Source: Bacteroidota bacterium (GTDB taxonomy: Bacteria > Bacteroidota > Bacteroidia > Chitinophagales > Chitinophagaceae). Taken from it: DNA of 64,000 nt. The DNA is taken from NCBI GenBank assembly GCA_029558715.1, contig JAKQEA010000047.1, positions 1 through 64,000 of the forward strand, read 5' to 3'. Both the position numbers and the translations under genes were made by a program. Each line of letters starts with the position of its first letter. Position 1 is the stretch's first letter. Positions 9,110-17,166 of this stretch are shown here, piece after piece. The notes under the pieces are model-generated. The model was not told the DNA's origin and made no database searches. It saw only the letters and a program-made list of their open reading frames with translations.

Positions 9110-10528
9110 TCAGAATTGGTAGTTAAAGACAAGATTCCACAGGCCCATGTCCACTTTATTGATCACATATTTATCATTATTGTATGAGTTCCCTGTTTTA
9201 CTCTTATACACATAAAGGAGTTGTGATTCAAGTCCCTTCAGGATGCCTGAAAATTTATAGCGGATATCAATATTTAGCTGGTTATAAGAGGGCAGGCCGT
9301 ATTTGTTAAGTGCATAATTAGTTACTTCAGGAAGTTCATAATAACCGGCTGCAATGGCAGTACTAATCCTGAGGCGGGGAATTTTATAGTTTAATTTTCC
9401 AACCACGGCATGAACATCACCCAATCCTTCATTTCTTTCTCTTGGTAAAAAAGTAAAGAAAGGGTCACGGCCCCATTCTCTTGGCATCAGGTACCTGCCA
9501 TGTGCAGTAATGCGATTGTAATTCAGCGTTGTTTCCCATTTCTCATTTATCCAACCCAGTTTTGCTCCCAGTGTATACGCTTTACTCCCTTTTCTGAAAT
9601 AAGTTTTTGAAGGATCTTCATTACCCCCGTCTTTCACAGCATCCTGTCTTATTATTTGGGCAGCAGCTATCAACTTTGACTTGCCAGATATAACATATTC
9701 GTAATCGGCCTGTAGCATAGCGCTATTGAAGATATTTTCTGTAAACTGATTCCAGAGTTGAAATTTCAGGTTTTTATTATGCTGATAAGTAATACCTGTC
9801 AGTACAATGCCATTACTTTTAAGGTTGCCGGCATAGCCAGATTTATTTCCGGTTTCAGTTATTCCAACCGGGTATACACCTATGGATTCACCTGCCTTAT
9901 ACCACCTTACAGTACTTCGTGGAGATATTCCATAGAGATAGCCGAGTTGTAATTTTATTGTTTTAGCTGGATTTATTTCTGCCCATAAGCCTTCTACTTC
10001 GGTAGGCCTCATTCTTCCATCCTGAAGATTTATAAAAGGAGTATTGATAAGTTGTTTACCAAATGTGATTGTTGAATTTTTGAGATAATATTTGATATAG
10101 AGTTCTTCCAGTCTGTCAATATCTTTTTTATTTGATGGGTCTTCAATATCAAACAACCCGGTTTCATACCGGTTCATTTGATTTGTCTTGGGATCGGGTA
10201 TTGTAAGATCAGACGAGCCAATATTAAAAACGAAAAAACCGCTTACACCTATTTGAAAATTCTTGAACTTCCCTGTTTCAAATTTGATGCCTCCGCCAAC
10301 TGCATGAGCATAATAATCTGTCAAATCGCTTTTATTTTCAGTAGCCATGAAATAATACCGAAAATGGCCGCTGACAGTGCCCCTCCTGAATGCAGAAAGG
10401 AGAGAGTTAGAGTCAGCTTCGATCTCTTTTTCTTTCCATAATCCGGGTTTTTCATTTACTTCCTGGTGTTGACCCAAAAGACTAAATGACATACACAGCA
10501 AAACAATTAATGTAAAAAGCTTTTTCAT
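9110..10528 (-). CDS. OprD-like outer-membrane porin
   Basis: Signal peptide MKKLFTLIVLLCMSFSLLGQ, amphipathic beta-strand pattern, RRGTVSGHFRYYFMATEN, KLNYKIPRLRISTAIAAGYYELP; C-terminal aromatic F. Confidence 0.65.
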   Translation of the reverse strand: MKKLFTLIVLLCMSFSLLGQHQEVNEKPGLWKEKEIEADSNSLLSAFRRGTVSGHFRYYFMATENKSDLTDYYAHAVGGGIKFETGKFKNFQIGVSGFFVFNIGSSDLTIPDPKTNQMNRYETGLFDIEDPSNKKDIDRLEELYIKYYLKNSTITFGKQLINTPFINLQDGRMRPTEVEGLWAEINPAKTIKLQLGYLYGISPRSTVRWYKAGESIGVYPVGITETGNKSGYAGNLKSNGIVLTGITYQHNKNLKFQLWNQFTENIFNSAMLQADYEYVISGKSKLIAAAQIIRQDAVKDGGNEDPSKTYFRKGSKAYTLGAKLGWINEKWETTLNYNRITAHGRYLMPREWGRDPFFTFLPRERNEGLGDVHAVVGKLNYKIPRLRISTAIAAGYYELPEVTNYALNKYGLPSYNQLNIDIRYKFSGILKGLESQLLYVYKSKTGNSYNNDKYVINKVDMGLWNLVFNYQF

Positions 10529-10599
10529 TCTTTTTATAATAGCGGTGAAACAAACTAAGAAGGCAGGCAGACCGTAGAAAGGATGATAAGTAAGAGATG

Positions 10600-11031
10600 T
10601 CAGAAACCAGCTTTAATATAACTCCAGCCTTGTTCCTGTTTGCGGACAATTTCTCCAATTCCCATTTTTACAAACCCAGCTTCGGAGATAATTGACTCCT
10701 TCGGAATCTTTCTTTCTGCCATAGTATTTTCACAGGCTATGAACTCAATCCCCATATTTTTGAAATGAGTGATTTTTTCCTGCTGTGTAGTTTTCCCTTT
10801 TGTGAGAAGATCAAGGCCCGGTCCGTGAGCTACTACTTCAATGATTACACTATCGCTCCACCCGGCTTTCAGGTGTTTCAGGTTATTCATCAATCCTTTC
10901 CATACAAGGGTGTCATTGCTGCTTAGTTGCATAATGATGCGATGTTTTGAAGGCCCAGCTGAATTAGTTTGTGCCTGGATCTGCGTACTAAACAGTATTA
11001 TGGCGATTATGATAAAAAAATTCTTATACAT
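10600..11031 (-). CDS. Exported DsrE-family protein
   Basis: Signal peptide ending IQAQ; HRIIMQLSSNDTLVWKGLMNNLKHL and IEFIACENTMAERKIP. Confidence 0.75.
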   Translation of the reverse strand: MYKNFFIIIAIILFSTQIQAQTNSAGPSKHRIIMQLSSNDTLVWKGLMNNLKHLKAGWSDSVIIEVVAHGPGLDLLTKGKTTQQEKITHFKNMGIEFIACENTMAERKIPKESIISEAGFVKMGIGEIVRKQEQGWSYIKAGF

Positions 11032-11054
11032 AAGCTTGTAATTTCTAATTCCGA

Positions 11055-11477
11055 TTATTGTTCTTTCTTTCCTTTCCAGCTGCTAAAACCTCCTTCCAGG
11101 TCATATAGTTTTGTAAAACCTGATTCTTTCATCAGTAGCATAGCTTCTTTGCTCCTTTTTCCACTACGGCAATATAAAAGATACGTTTTTGTTTTGTCCA
11201 GCACTGCAACCTGTTTCTTAAAATCCTCAGTTTTTAATACATCAATTTGCAAAGAACCGGGAATATGACCAGCAATATATTCGTCAGGTGTCCTTACGTC
11301 AAGGAGGACAGTATTCTTTTTTGTAATGAGTCGTTGAAATTTTTTCTGGGAAACAGTTTTTCCGGCACTATTTTGTTGTGCTTGCACACAAACGGTACTG
11401 CAAAGGCCTGCCAGCAGTACCCCGGTAAAAAGGATCAGCCACTTTTTCTTTATTACCAGTTGAACAGAAGACCTCAT
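11055..11477 (-). CDS. Exported rhodanese-like protein
   Basis: Signal peptide; VLLDVRTPDEYIAGHIPGS and catalytic YCRSGKRS. Confidence 0.88.
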   Translation of the reverse strand: MRSSVQLVIKKKWLILFTGVLLAGLCSTVCVQAQQNSAGKTVSQKKFQRLITKKNTVLLDVRTPDEYIAGHIPGSLQIDVLKTEDFKKQVAVLDKTKTYLLYCRSGKRSKEAMLLMKESGFTKLYDLEGGFSSWKGKKEQ

Positions 11478-11788
11478 GATGCAATTTTATTTTTGAGGCT
11501 TGTCCATGGACCGCCATTATACACTTCTATGCCTGCTGACTGAAGAATACTCTTTGCCATACCGCTCCGGGCACCACTTCTGCAAACAGTAATAACTGGC
11601 TTGTTGATTTTTTTCAACTCGGCCACTTTGCTGCGGATATTGTCCAGCGGAAAATTTTTCGAGCCAGGTATATGTCCGGCTTTATATTCTCCCGGGGAAC
11701 GAACATCAACAATAATAGCACCGTTGCTTACCAGTTCTTTATAATTAACCGATGTGCCACCAAATATTTTCTTTAAAAATCCAAGCAT
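11474..11788 (-). CDS. Rhodanese-like protein
   Basis: IIVDVRSPGEYKAGHIPGSKN and VCRSGARSG. Confidence 0.9.
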   Translation of the reverse strand: MLGFLKKIFGGTSVNYKELVSNGAIIVDVRSPGEYKAGHIPGSKNFPLDNIRSKVAELKKINKPVITVCRSGARSGMAKSILQSAGIEVYNGGPWTSLKNKIAS

Positions 11789-11794
11789 AATACA

Positions 11795-12076
11795 TCAGTT
11801 TAGAAGGAATTGCATATCACCAAGGCCCCCGCCATTAAATACATTAGCAACTCCCTTTTGTTTTAAAATACTTACCGCCATTCCGCTTCTGTTGCCACTA
11901 CGGCAATAAAGAACAATGGGATTTTTTTGTGATTTAAATTCTTCTGCTTTATAGAGAATCTCCTCCAATGGAATATTTTTCGCACCAGGGATATGCTCCA
12001 TTTCAAACTCCCAGGGACTGCGCACATCAACTACTATCGTTGAAGGGCTCTTTACCAGTTCTTTTAATGTGTTCAT
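11795..12076 (-). CDS. Rhodanese-like protein
   Basis: IVVDVRSPWEFEMEHIPGAKN and YCRSGNRSG. Confidence 0.9.
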   Translation of the reverse strand: MNTLKELVKSPSTIVVDVRSPWEFEMEHIPGAKNIPLEEILYKAEEFKSQKNPIVLYCRSGNRSGMAVSILKQKGVANVFNGGGLGDMQFLLN

Positions 12077-12088
12077 GTATGTTATTTT

Positions 12089-12736
12089 TTATAATGTTTT
12101 TTTGGCAAGGTACCAATCTACCATTTCAAGCTTACTGGCTTTTCGTTCTGCCAGTGCCTCTATCGTTTTTGGTGCAGGGATAATTACTTTCTTTCCCGGC
12201 TCCCAGTCAAGCGGCATGGCCACTTTGTGTTCGTCAGATGTTTGCAGGGCTAGTAAGGTCCTTTTAATTTCAGCCATGTTACGGCCAACATTAAGCGGAT
12301 AATACATTATTAAGCGAACCTTTCCTTCTGGATCAATAATAAATACAGCCCTTACTGCTGCAGTTTCACTTTCGCCTGGTTGCAGCATGCCATAAAGTTT
12401 TGATATACTCATGTCAATATCTGCAATAATCGGGAACTCAAATAGTACACCTGTTTTTTCATGTACTGCATTTACCCAGGCAATATGGGCATGAATGCTA
12501 TCAATGCTCAAACCCATCAGTTTTGTGTTGTGGTTGGCAAAAAACTCTTTCTCTTTTGCAAAGCCGCTCATCTCAGTTGTACATACAGGGGTAAAATCTG
12601 CCGGGTGCGAGAATAAAATCACCCAACTTCCTTTATTGTAGTCAGAAAACTTAAGCTTGCCGGTAGTAGTTACCGCCTCAAAATCCGGAGCTTTATCGCC
12701 GATTCTTGGCATGCTTGTTATAGTATTTGCTTCCAT
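12089..12736 (-). CDS. 1-Cys peroxiredoxin (Prx6-like)
   Basis: FSHPADFTPVCTTEMSGFAK; single cysteine in the protein; Prx6-like C-terminal extension. Confidence 0.9.
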   Translation of the reverse strand: MEANTITSMPRIGDKAPDFEAVTTTGKLKFSDYNKGSWVILFSHPADFTPVCTTEMSGFAKEKEFFANHNTKLMGLSIDSIHAHIAWVNAVHEKTGVLFEFPIIADIDMSISKLYGMLQPGESETAAVRAVFIIDPEGKVRLIMYYPLNVGRNMAEIKRTLLALQTSDEHKVAMPLDWEPGKKVIIPAPKTIEALAERKASKLEMVDWYLAKKTL

Positions 12737-12762
12737 AAGTAATTTTTTTGAATTTTAAAAAT

Positions 12763-12781
12763 GCCGGGGATTACCCCCGGC
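12763..12781 (-). terminator. Hairpin downstream of the MBL-rhodanese gene
   Basis: GCCGGGG...CCCCGGC stem, followed on the minus strand by ATTTTTAAAATTC. Confidence 0.5.
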
Positions 12782-12807
12782 TTCATTAACCATTAACCAA
12801 CCAACAG

Positions 12808-14226
12808 TTATAATAGTGTCGATGGGCACACATAATCACTTGTTTTAAATTTGCCGTTTTCTTTCAATGCTTTGAAGCCACTCTTAACATCAATAAGGTT
12901 ATCATATCCCCTTGCACGAAGAATTGAGTTGAAGATCATGGAGCGATATCCTCCTGCACAATGCACATAATAGGTTTTATTCTTATCGATCTGTGCCATA
13001 CTCTCATTGACAAAGTCTAAAGGAGCATTTTCTGCGTCAATAATATGCTCACTCAGGTACTCGCTTTTTTTACGTACATCAAGTATGTTCACTTTTTCTT
13101 TCGTCATGGTGTCAGCTAAATCAGCGGCATCAACAGAAGCGATCTGGTCTACTTCTTTTCCGGCATTCTTCCAGGCATTGAAACCACCTTTCAGGTAACC
13201 GATAGTAAAGTCGTAACCTACCCGGGCCAATCTGGTTATTACTTCATCTTCACGACCTTCATCTGTTACTAATAATATTTCCTGTTTGATATCTGGAATC
13301 ATAGCACCTACCCAAGGTGCAAACTGGCCATCAATACCGATATTGATAGAATTGGGTACAAAACCTTTGGCAAAGGTTTGCGGATCTCTTGTGTCCAATA
13401 TCAAAGCACTGGTTTCATTGGCTGCTGCTTCAAAAGCATCCGGGCTTAGTGCATGCTGACCTCTTTCGAGTACTTTGTCAATACTTTCATATCCTTGTAT
13501 ATTCATCATTACATTCAACGGGAAATAAGCCGGAGGGGCCACTAGTCCTGTAGTTACTTCTTTAATAAACTCTTCTTTGGTCATATTGGCCCGGAGAGCA
13601 TAGTTTGTTTCTTTCTGATGGCCCAATGTATCTGTAGTTTCTTTGCTCATGTTCTTACCACAGGCACTTCCGGCTCCATGGGCAGGATATACGATAATAT
13701 CATCCGCCAGGGGCATTATTTTATTGCGTAAAGAATCGAACAAATAACCCGCCAGTTTATCCTGTGTCAGTTCGGAGGCTACTTTTTGTGCCAGGTCAGG
13801 ACGGCCTACGTCACCGATGAACAAAGTATCACCTGAGAATAATCCTGCTTCTTTTCCATTTTCATCTTTTAACAGGTAACAGGTACTTTCCATAGTATGA
13901 CCGGGTGTATGCAACACTTTCAGCGTAACATTACCTACTTTAAATTCTTCACCATCTGTAGCAATATGTGCTTCAAATGCCGGCTTTGCATTCGGGCCAT
14001 ATACAATCGGAGCTCCTGTTTTTTTGCTCAGATCAAGGTGACCACTAACAAAATCAGCATGGAAGTGTGTTTCAAAAACGTACTTGATCTTTGCATTGTT
14101 ACGTTCGGCCTTCTGTATATAAGGCTCTACTTCACGAAGCGGATCGATAACAACAGCTTCGCCATTACTTTCTATGTAATAAGCACCTTGTGCCAGGCAA
14201 CCGGTATAAATTTGTTCTACTTTCAT
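12808..14226 (-). CDS. Metallo-beta-lactamase-fold persulfide-dioxygenase-like protein fused to two rhodanese domains
   Basis: ETHFHADFVSGH, LHTPGHTMESTCYL, SGDTLFIGDVGRPDL, VYPAHGAGSACG; rhodanese domains LILDTRDPQTFAKG and VNILDVRKKSEYLSEH...HCAGGYRS. Confidence 0.9.
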   Translation of the reverse strand: MKVEQIYTGCLAQGAYYIESNGEAVVIDPLREVEPYIQKAERNNAKIKYVFETHFHADFVSGHLDLSKKTGAPIVYGPNAKPAFEAHIATDGEEFKVGNVTLKVLHTPGHTMESTCYLLKDENGKEAGLFSGDTLFIGDVGRPDLAQKVASELTQDKLAGYLFDSLRNKIMPLADDIIVYPAHGAGSACGKNMSKETTDTLGHQKETNYALRANMTKEEFIKEVTTGLVAPPAYFPLNVMMNIQGYESIDKVLERGQHALSPDAFEAAANETSALILDTRDPQTFAKGFVPNSINIGIDGQFAPWVGAMIPDIKQEILLVTDEGREDEVITRLARVGYDFTIGYLKGGFNAWKNAGKEVDQIASVDAADLADTMTKEKVNILDVRKKSEYLSEHIIDAENAPLDFVNESMAQIDKNKTYYVHCAGGYRSMIFNSILRARGYDNLIDVKSGFKALKENGKFKTSDYVCPSTLL

Positions 14227-14284
14227 TTAAAATGTTTTTTTTATTATTGAATATCAAATTTCGTATGCTGCTAAGTCCTGTACA

Positions 14285-14298
14285 GTGACATCAATCAC
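14285..14298. promoter_or_regulatory. Candidate Crp/Fnr-type operator upstream of the MBL-rhodanese gene
   Basis: GTGACATCAATCAC, centre about 65 bp upstream of the 14226 start. Confidence 0.55.
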
Positions 14299-14300
14299 AA

Positions 14301-15113
14301 TCAATGACCACCGCCGCCGGGGAAGAACAATTCTTTAACAATAATGTAAACACCCATTACCAATACAAACCAGCCAAACCCTTTTTTTAGCTTATCGCCA
14401 TCTATTTTTTTGCTCAGTGCATCACCAACGAAAATACCAGCTATGGCCAATGCAGTAACACTCAGTAATAATTTCCAGTCCATAGTAAAATTGGATAAAT
14501 CACCCGTAAATCCGATTAAAGATTTAGCTGCTATGATCAGTAAAGAAGTTCCGACAGCCTGTTTCATAGGAAGCTTACTAAATAATACAAGAGCGGGTAT
14601 GATGAGGAATCCTCCACCTGCACCAACCAGACCAGTTAAAACTCCTACGACAGCGCCTTCCAGCAGTATCATAGGGTAATTGAATTTTTGTTCTCCATTT
14701 TCTGTTTCTTGTGTTTTCTTTTTATCACGGATCATCGATACAGATGCAAAAACCATTAGAATAGCAAACAGTACCATCATCAGGATACTTTTGGTAACCA
14801 CAAAATCTCCGATATTGAAAACTTCTTTCGGAATCCCGGGAACGATAAATTTCCGGGTAGCAAAAACAGCAGCAATAGATGGGATGCCGAAGATGATGGC
14901 AGTTTTCAGGTTCACCATTCCCTGCTTGTATTTTGGAACAACACCCACAAGGCTGGATGACCCCACTATGAAAAGTGAATAGGCTGTTGCTAAAACAGGC
15001 TCAACGCCAAACAAGTAAACCAATACAGGAACTGTAAGAATAGAACCACCCCCGCCAATAAGTCCAAGTGAAATACCAATTATAAGGGAAGCAATATAGC
15101 CGATGATCTCCAT
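14301..15113 (-). CDS. TauE/SafE family sulfite/sulfonate exporter-like permease
   Basis: SLGLIGGGGSILTVPVLVYLFG and GLTGLVGAGGGFLIIPALVLF repeats. Confidence 0.9.
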   Translation of the reverse strand: MEIIGYIASLIIGISLGLIGGGGSILTVPVLVYLFGVEPVLATAYSLFIVGSSSLVGVVPKYKQGMVNLKTAIIFGIPSIAAVFATRKFIVPGIPKEVFNIGDFVVTKSILMMVLFAILMVFASVSMIRDKKKTQETENGEQKFNYPMILLEGAVVGVLTGLVGAGGGFLIIPALVLFSKLPMKQAVGTSLLIIAAKSLIGFTGDLSNFTMDWKLLLSVTALAIAGIFVGDALSKKIDGDKLKKGFGWFVLVMGVYIIVKELFFPGGGGH

Positions 15114-15156
15114 GTAATATTTTTTGCAAGATTAGATGAAAGACCACTTTTACAAT

Positions 15157-15170
15157 GTGACAGAAATCAC
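15157..15170. promoter_or_regulatory. Candidate Crp/Fnr-type operator upstream of tauE
   Basis: GTGACAGAAATCAC, flanked as TGTGACAGAAATCACA (15156-15171), about 50 bp upstream of the start. Confidence 0.6.
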
Positions 15171-15181
15171 AGCGTAATCAG

Positions 15182-15802
15182 CTACGGCACAAGCTCAATC
15201 ATATTGCGATGAAGCTTTACAAGATTTCTCTGCTCCATCTTTTTCAGCAGCCTGGAAATTACTTCTCTTGAACTGTTCAGGTCGTCGGCAATCTGCTGGT
15301 GGGAAATATCAATACTTTTTTTACCTGTTTTTTCTACATATCGTTTAAGATAAAATTCAAGACGTTCATCCATATTCCGGAAAGCGATATTATCAACTAC
15401 TGATAGTATTTCATCAAAACGGTTGCGATAGGTCTGAATGACAAACTGATACCATGTTTTGTATTTATTCATCATATCATCCATTAATTGTACAGGTATC
15501 ATCAGCACTTCAGAGTCTTCTTCCGCTACAGCCATTATTTCACTGGTATGCGATTGAAGGGCGCAGATCATAGAAACAGCGCAGGCCTGGCCCGGTCCAA
15601 GATAATACATGAGAAACTCACCTCCCTCCTGATTTTCACGATAGATCTTTACACGGCCTTCCAGTACAAGCGCAGTAGATTTGATATATTGCCCGGTTCT
15701 CATAATAACATCACCGGCATTGAAGCTTCGCTGTACTGCTTCTTTTTCAATAGCATTGATAAGTCCGGGTTCAAATTGGGGGAAGAGTTCTTTCCAGTTC
15801 AT
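15182..15802 (-). CDS. Crp/Fnr family transcriptional regulator
   Basis: cNMP-like N-domain; HTH DISHQQIADDLNSSREVISRLLKKMEQRNLV. Confidence 0.92.
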   Translation of the reverse strand: MNWKELFPQFEPGLINAIEKEAVQRSFNAGDVIMRTGQYIKSTALVLEGRVKIYRENQEGGEFLMYYLGPGQACAVSMICALQSHTSEIMAVAEEDSEVLMIPVQLMDDMMNKYKTWYQFVIQTYRNRFDEILSVVDNIAFRNMDERLEFYLKRYVEKTGKKSIDISHQQIADDLNSSREVISRLLKKMEQRNLVKLHRNMIELVP

Positions 15803-15811
15803 TTTGCAAAG

Positions 15812-17092
15812 TTAGGGGTCTAATATTTTTTCCATCTTCATACTTCTGCTGCCCTTGATGAGAATATGGCTGTCAGAATATTTCTGCTGTTTAAACCATT
15901 CGGTAGCCTGAACTGAGTTCTCAAATGTCAGAAAGGGGTGTTCGAATTTCAGAAAGTCGCCACCAACCAATACAACCTGCTTCCAGCGGTGATGATTTAT
16001 CTCTTCGACAATTGCTTTATGTTCTTCCAGGCTTTCTTCGCCGAGCTCTGCCATGGCCCCGAGGATTAGTACTTTACTATCGGCATGCAGCTTTGCAAAG
16101 TTTTCAATTGCCAGTTTCATACTGCTGGGATTAGCATTGTATGCATCAAGAATAATTTTATTGCTGCCAGTTTCAATCAATTGAGACCGGCTGTTGGATG
16201 GAGTATAATTCTCTATTGCTTCTTTGATCTTATTATCAGGCACATTAAAGTATTTACCGATGGCAACAGCCAGTAGTACATTTGGTAAGTTATAATCACC
16301 CACTAACCTGGTTTTAATACGACCGGCCAAAGAGCCTTTAGTAATATTTACTTCGAGAAAAGGTTCATTATCCAGGGCCACTCCCTCAATATCTGCTGCA
16401 GCTGTGCCATACCTGATAATGTTTGGTATTCCCCTGCTCATTACCTTTAAATAATCATAATCCGACATCACGAAAGCAGTGCCATTGTGGGTACGTAAAT
16501 AATCATAGAGTTCACCTTTCCCTTTTCTCACCCCCTCTACGCCTCCAAAACCTTCGAGGTGTGCCTTCCCACAATTAGTAATGATCCCATGAGTTGGTTG
16601 CGTATACCCGCAATAGCTGGCTATTTCTTTCTGGTGATTAGCACCCATTTCTATAACCGCTATCTCTGCGTCCTTCTTTATTTTCAGAATTGTAATTGGA
16701 ATCCCGATATGATTATTCAGGTTACCTTCTGTGGTATATGTTTTATAGGCAGAAGAAAGAACAACATGTACAAGCTCTTTAGTGGTTGTCTTGCCATTAC
16801 TGCCTGTAATAGCGATAACAGGAATGCTTAATTGTTCCCGGTGATACCGTGCTAACTGTTGCAAAGTGGTTAGTACATCATCAACCAGTATCGTCTTTCC
16901 GGGTACTTCATAATCGGCTTCATCAATGACAGCATACACAGCGCCGGCATTTATTGCTTGCCGGGCAAAAGTATTGCCATTAAAATTATCCCCTTTCAAT
17001 GCAAAGAAAATATCGCCGGGTTTTAATTGTCGGGTATCTGTCTGTACAGAAGGATATTGTTTATAAATTTTGTAAAGGTCTTCAATAAGCAT
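15812..17092 (-). CDS. murF: UDP-N-acetylmuramoyl-tripeptide--D-alanyl-D-alanine ligase
   Basis: PVIAITGSNGKTTTKELVHVVL, TTEGNLNNHIGIPITIL, AVIEMGANHQKEIASYC, DAYNANPSSM. Confidence 0.93.
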   Translation of the reverse strand: MLIEDLYKIYKQYPSVQTDTRQLKPGDIFFALKGDNFNGNTFARQAINAGAVYAVIDEADYEVPGKTILVDDVLTTLQQLARYHREQLSIPVIAITGSNGKTTTKELVHVVLSSAYKTYTTEGNLNNHIGIPITILKIKKDAEIAVIEMGANHQKEIASYCGYTQPTHGIITNCGKAHLEGFGGVEGVRKGKGELYDYLRTHNGTAFVMSDYDYLKVMSRGIPNIIRYGTAAADIEGVALDNEPFLEVNITKGSLAGRIKTRLVGDYNLPNVLLAVAIGKYFNVPDNKIKEAIENYTPSNSRSQLIETGSNKIILDAYNANPSSMKLAIENFAKLHADSKVLILGAMAELGEESLEEHKAIVEEINHHRWKQVVLVGGDFLKFEHPFLTFENSVQATEWFKQQKYSDSHILIKGSRSMKMEKILDP

Positions 17093-17120
17093 ATGGCAAA
17101 AGTAAAGTAGTGGGTAATAA

Positions 17121-17145
17121 AAAACCCCCCGTATCCGGAGGGTTT
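17121..17145 (-). terminator. Rho-independent terminator of gldJ
   Basis: Minus strand AAACCCTCC-GGATAC-GGGGGGTTTT. Confidence 0.75.
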
Positions 17146-17166
17146 CTAAGATTTTATTTTATCAGC

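Noticed and set aside
2871-15113. Complete Sox or Dsr sulfur oxidation pathway
   Set aside because: Only SoxB-like and DsrC/DsrE-like members are visible; soxXAYZCD and dsrAB are absent from the window.
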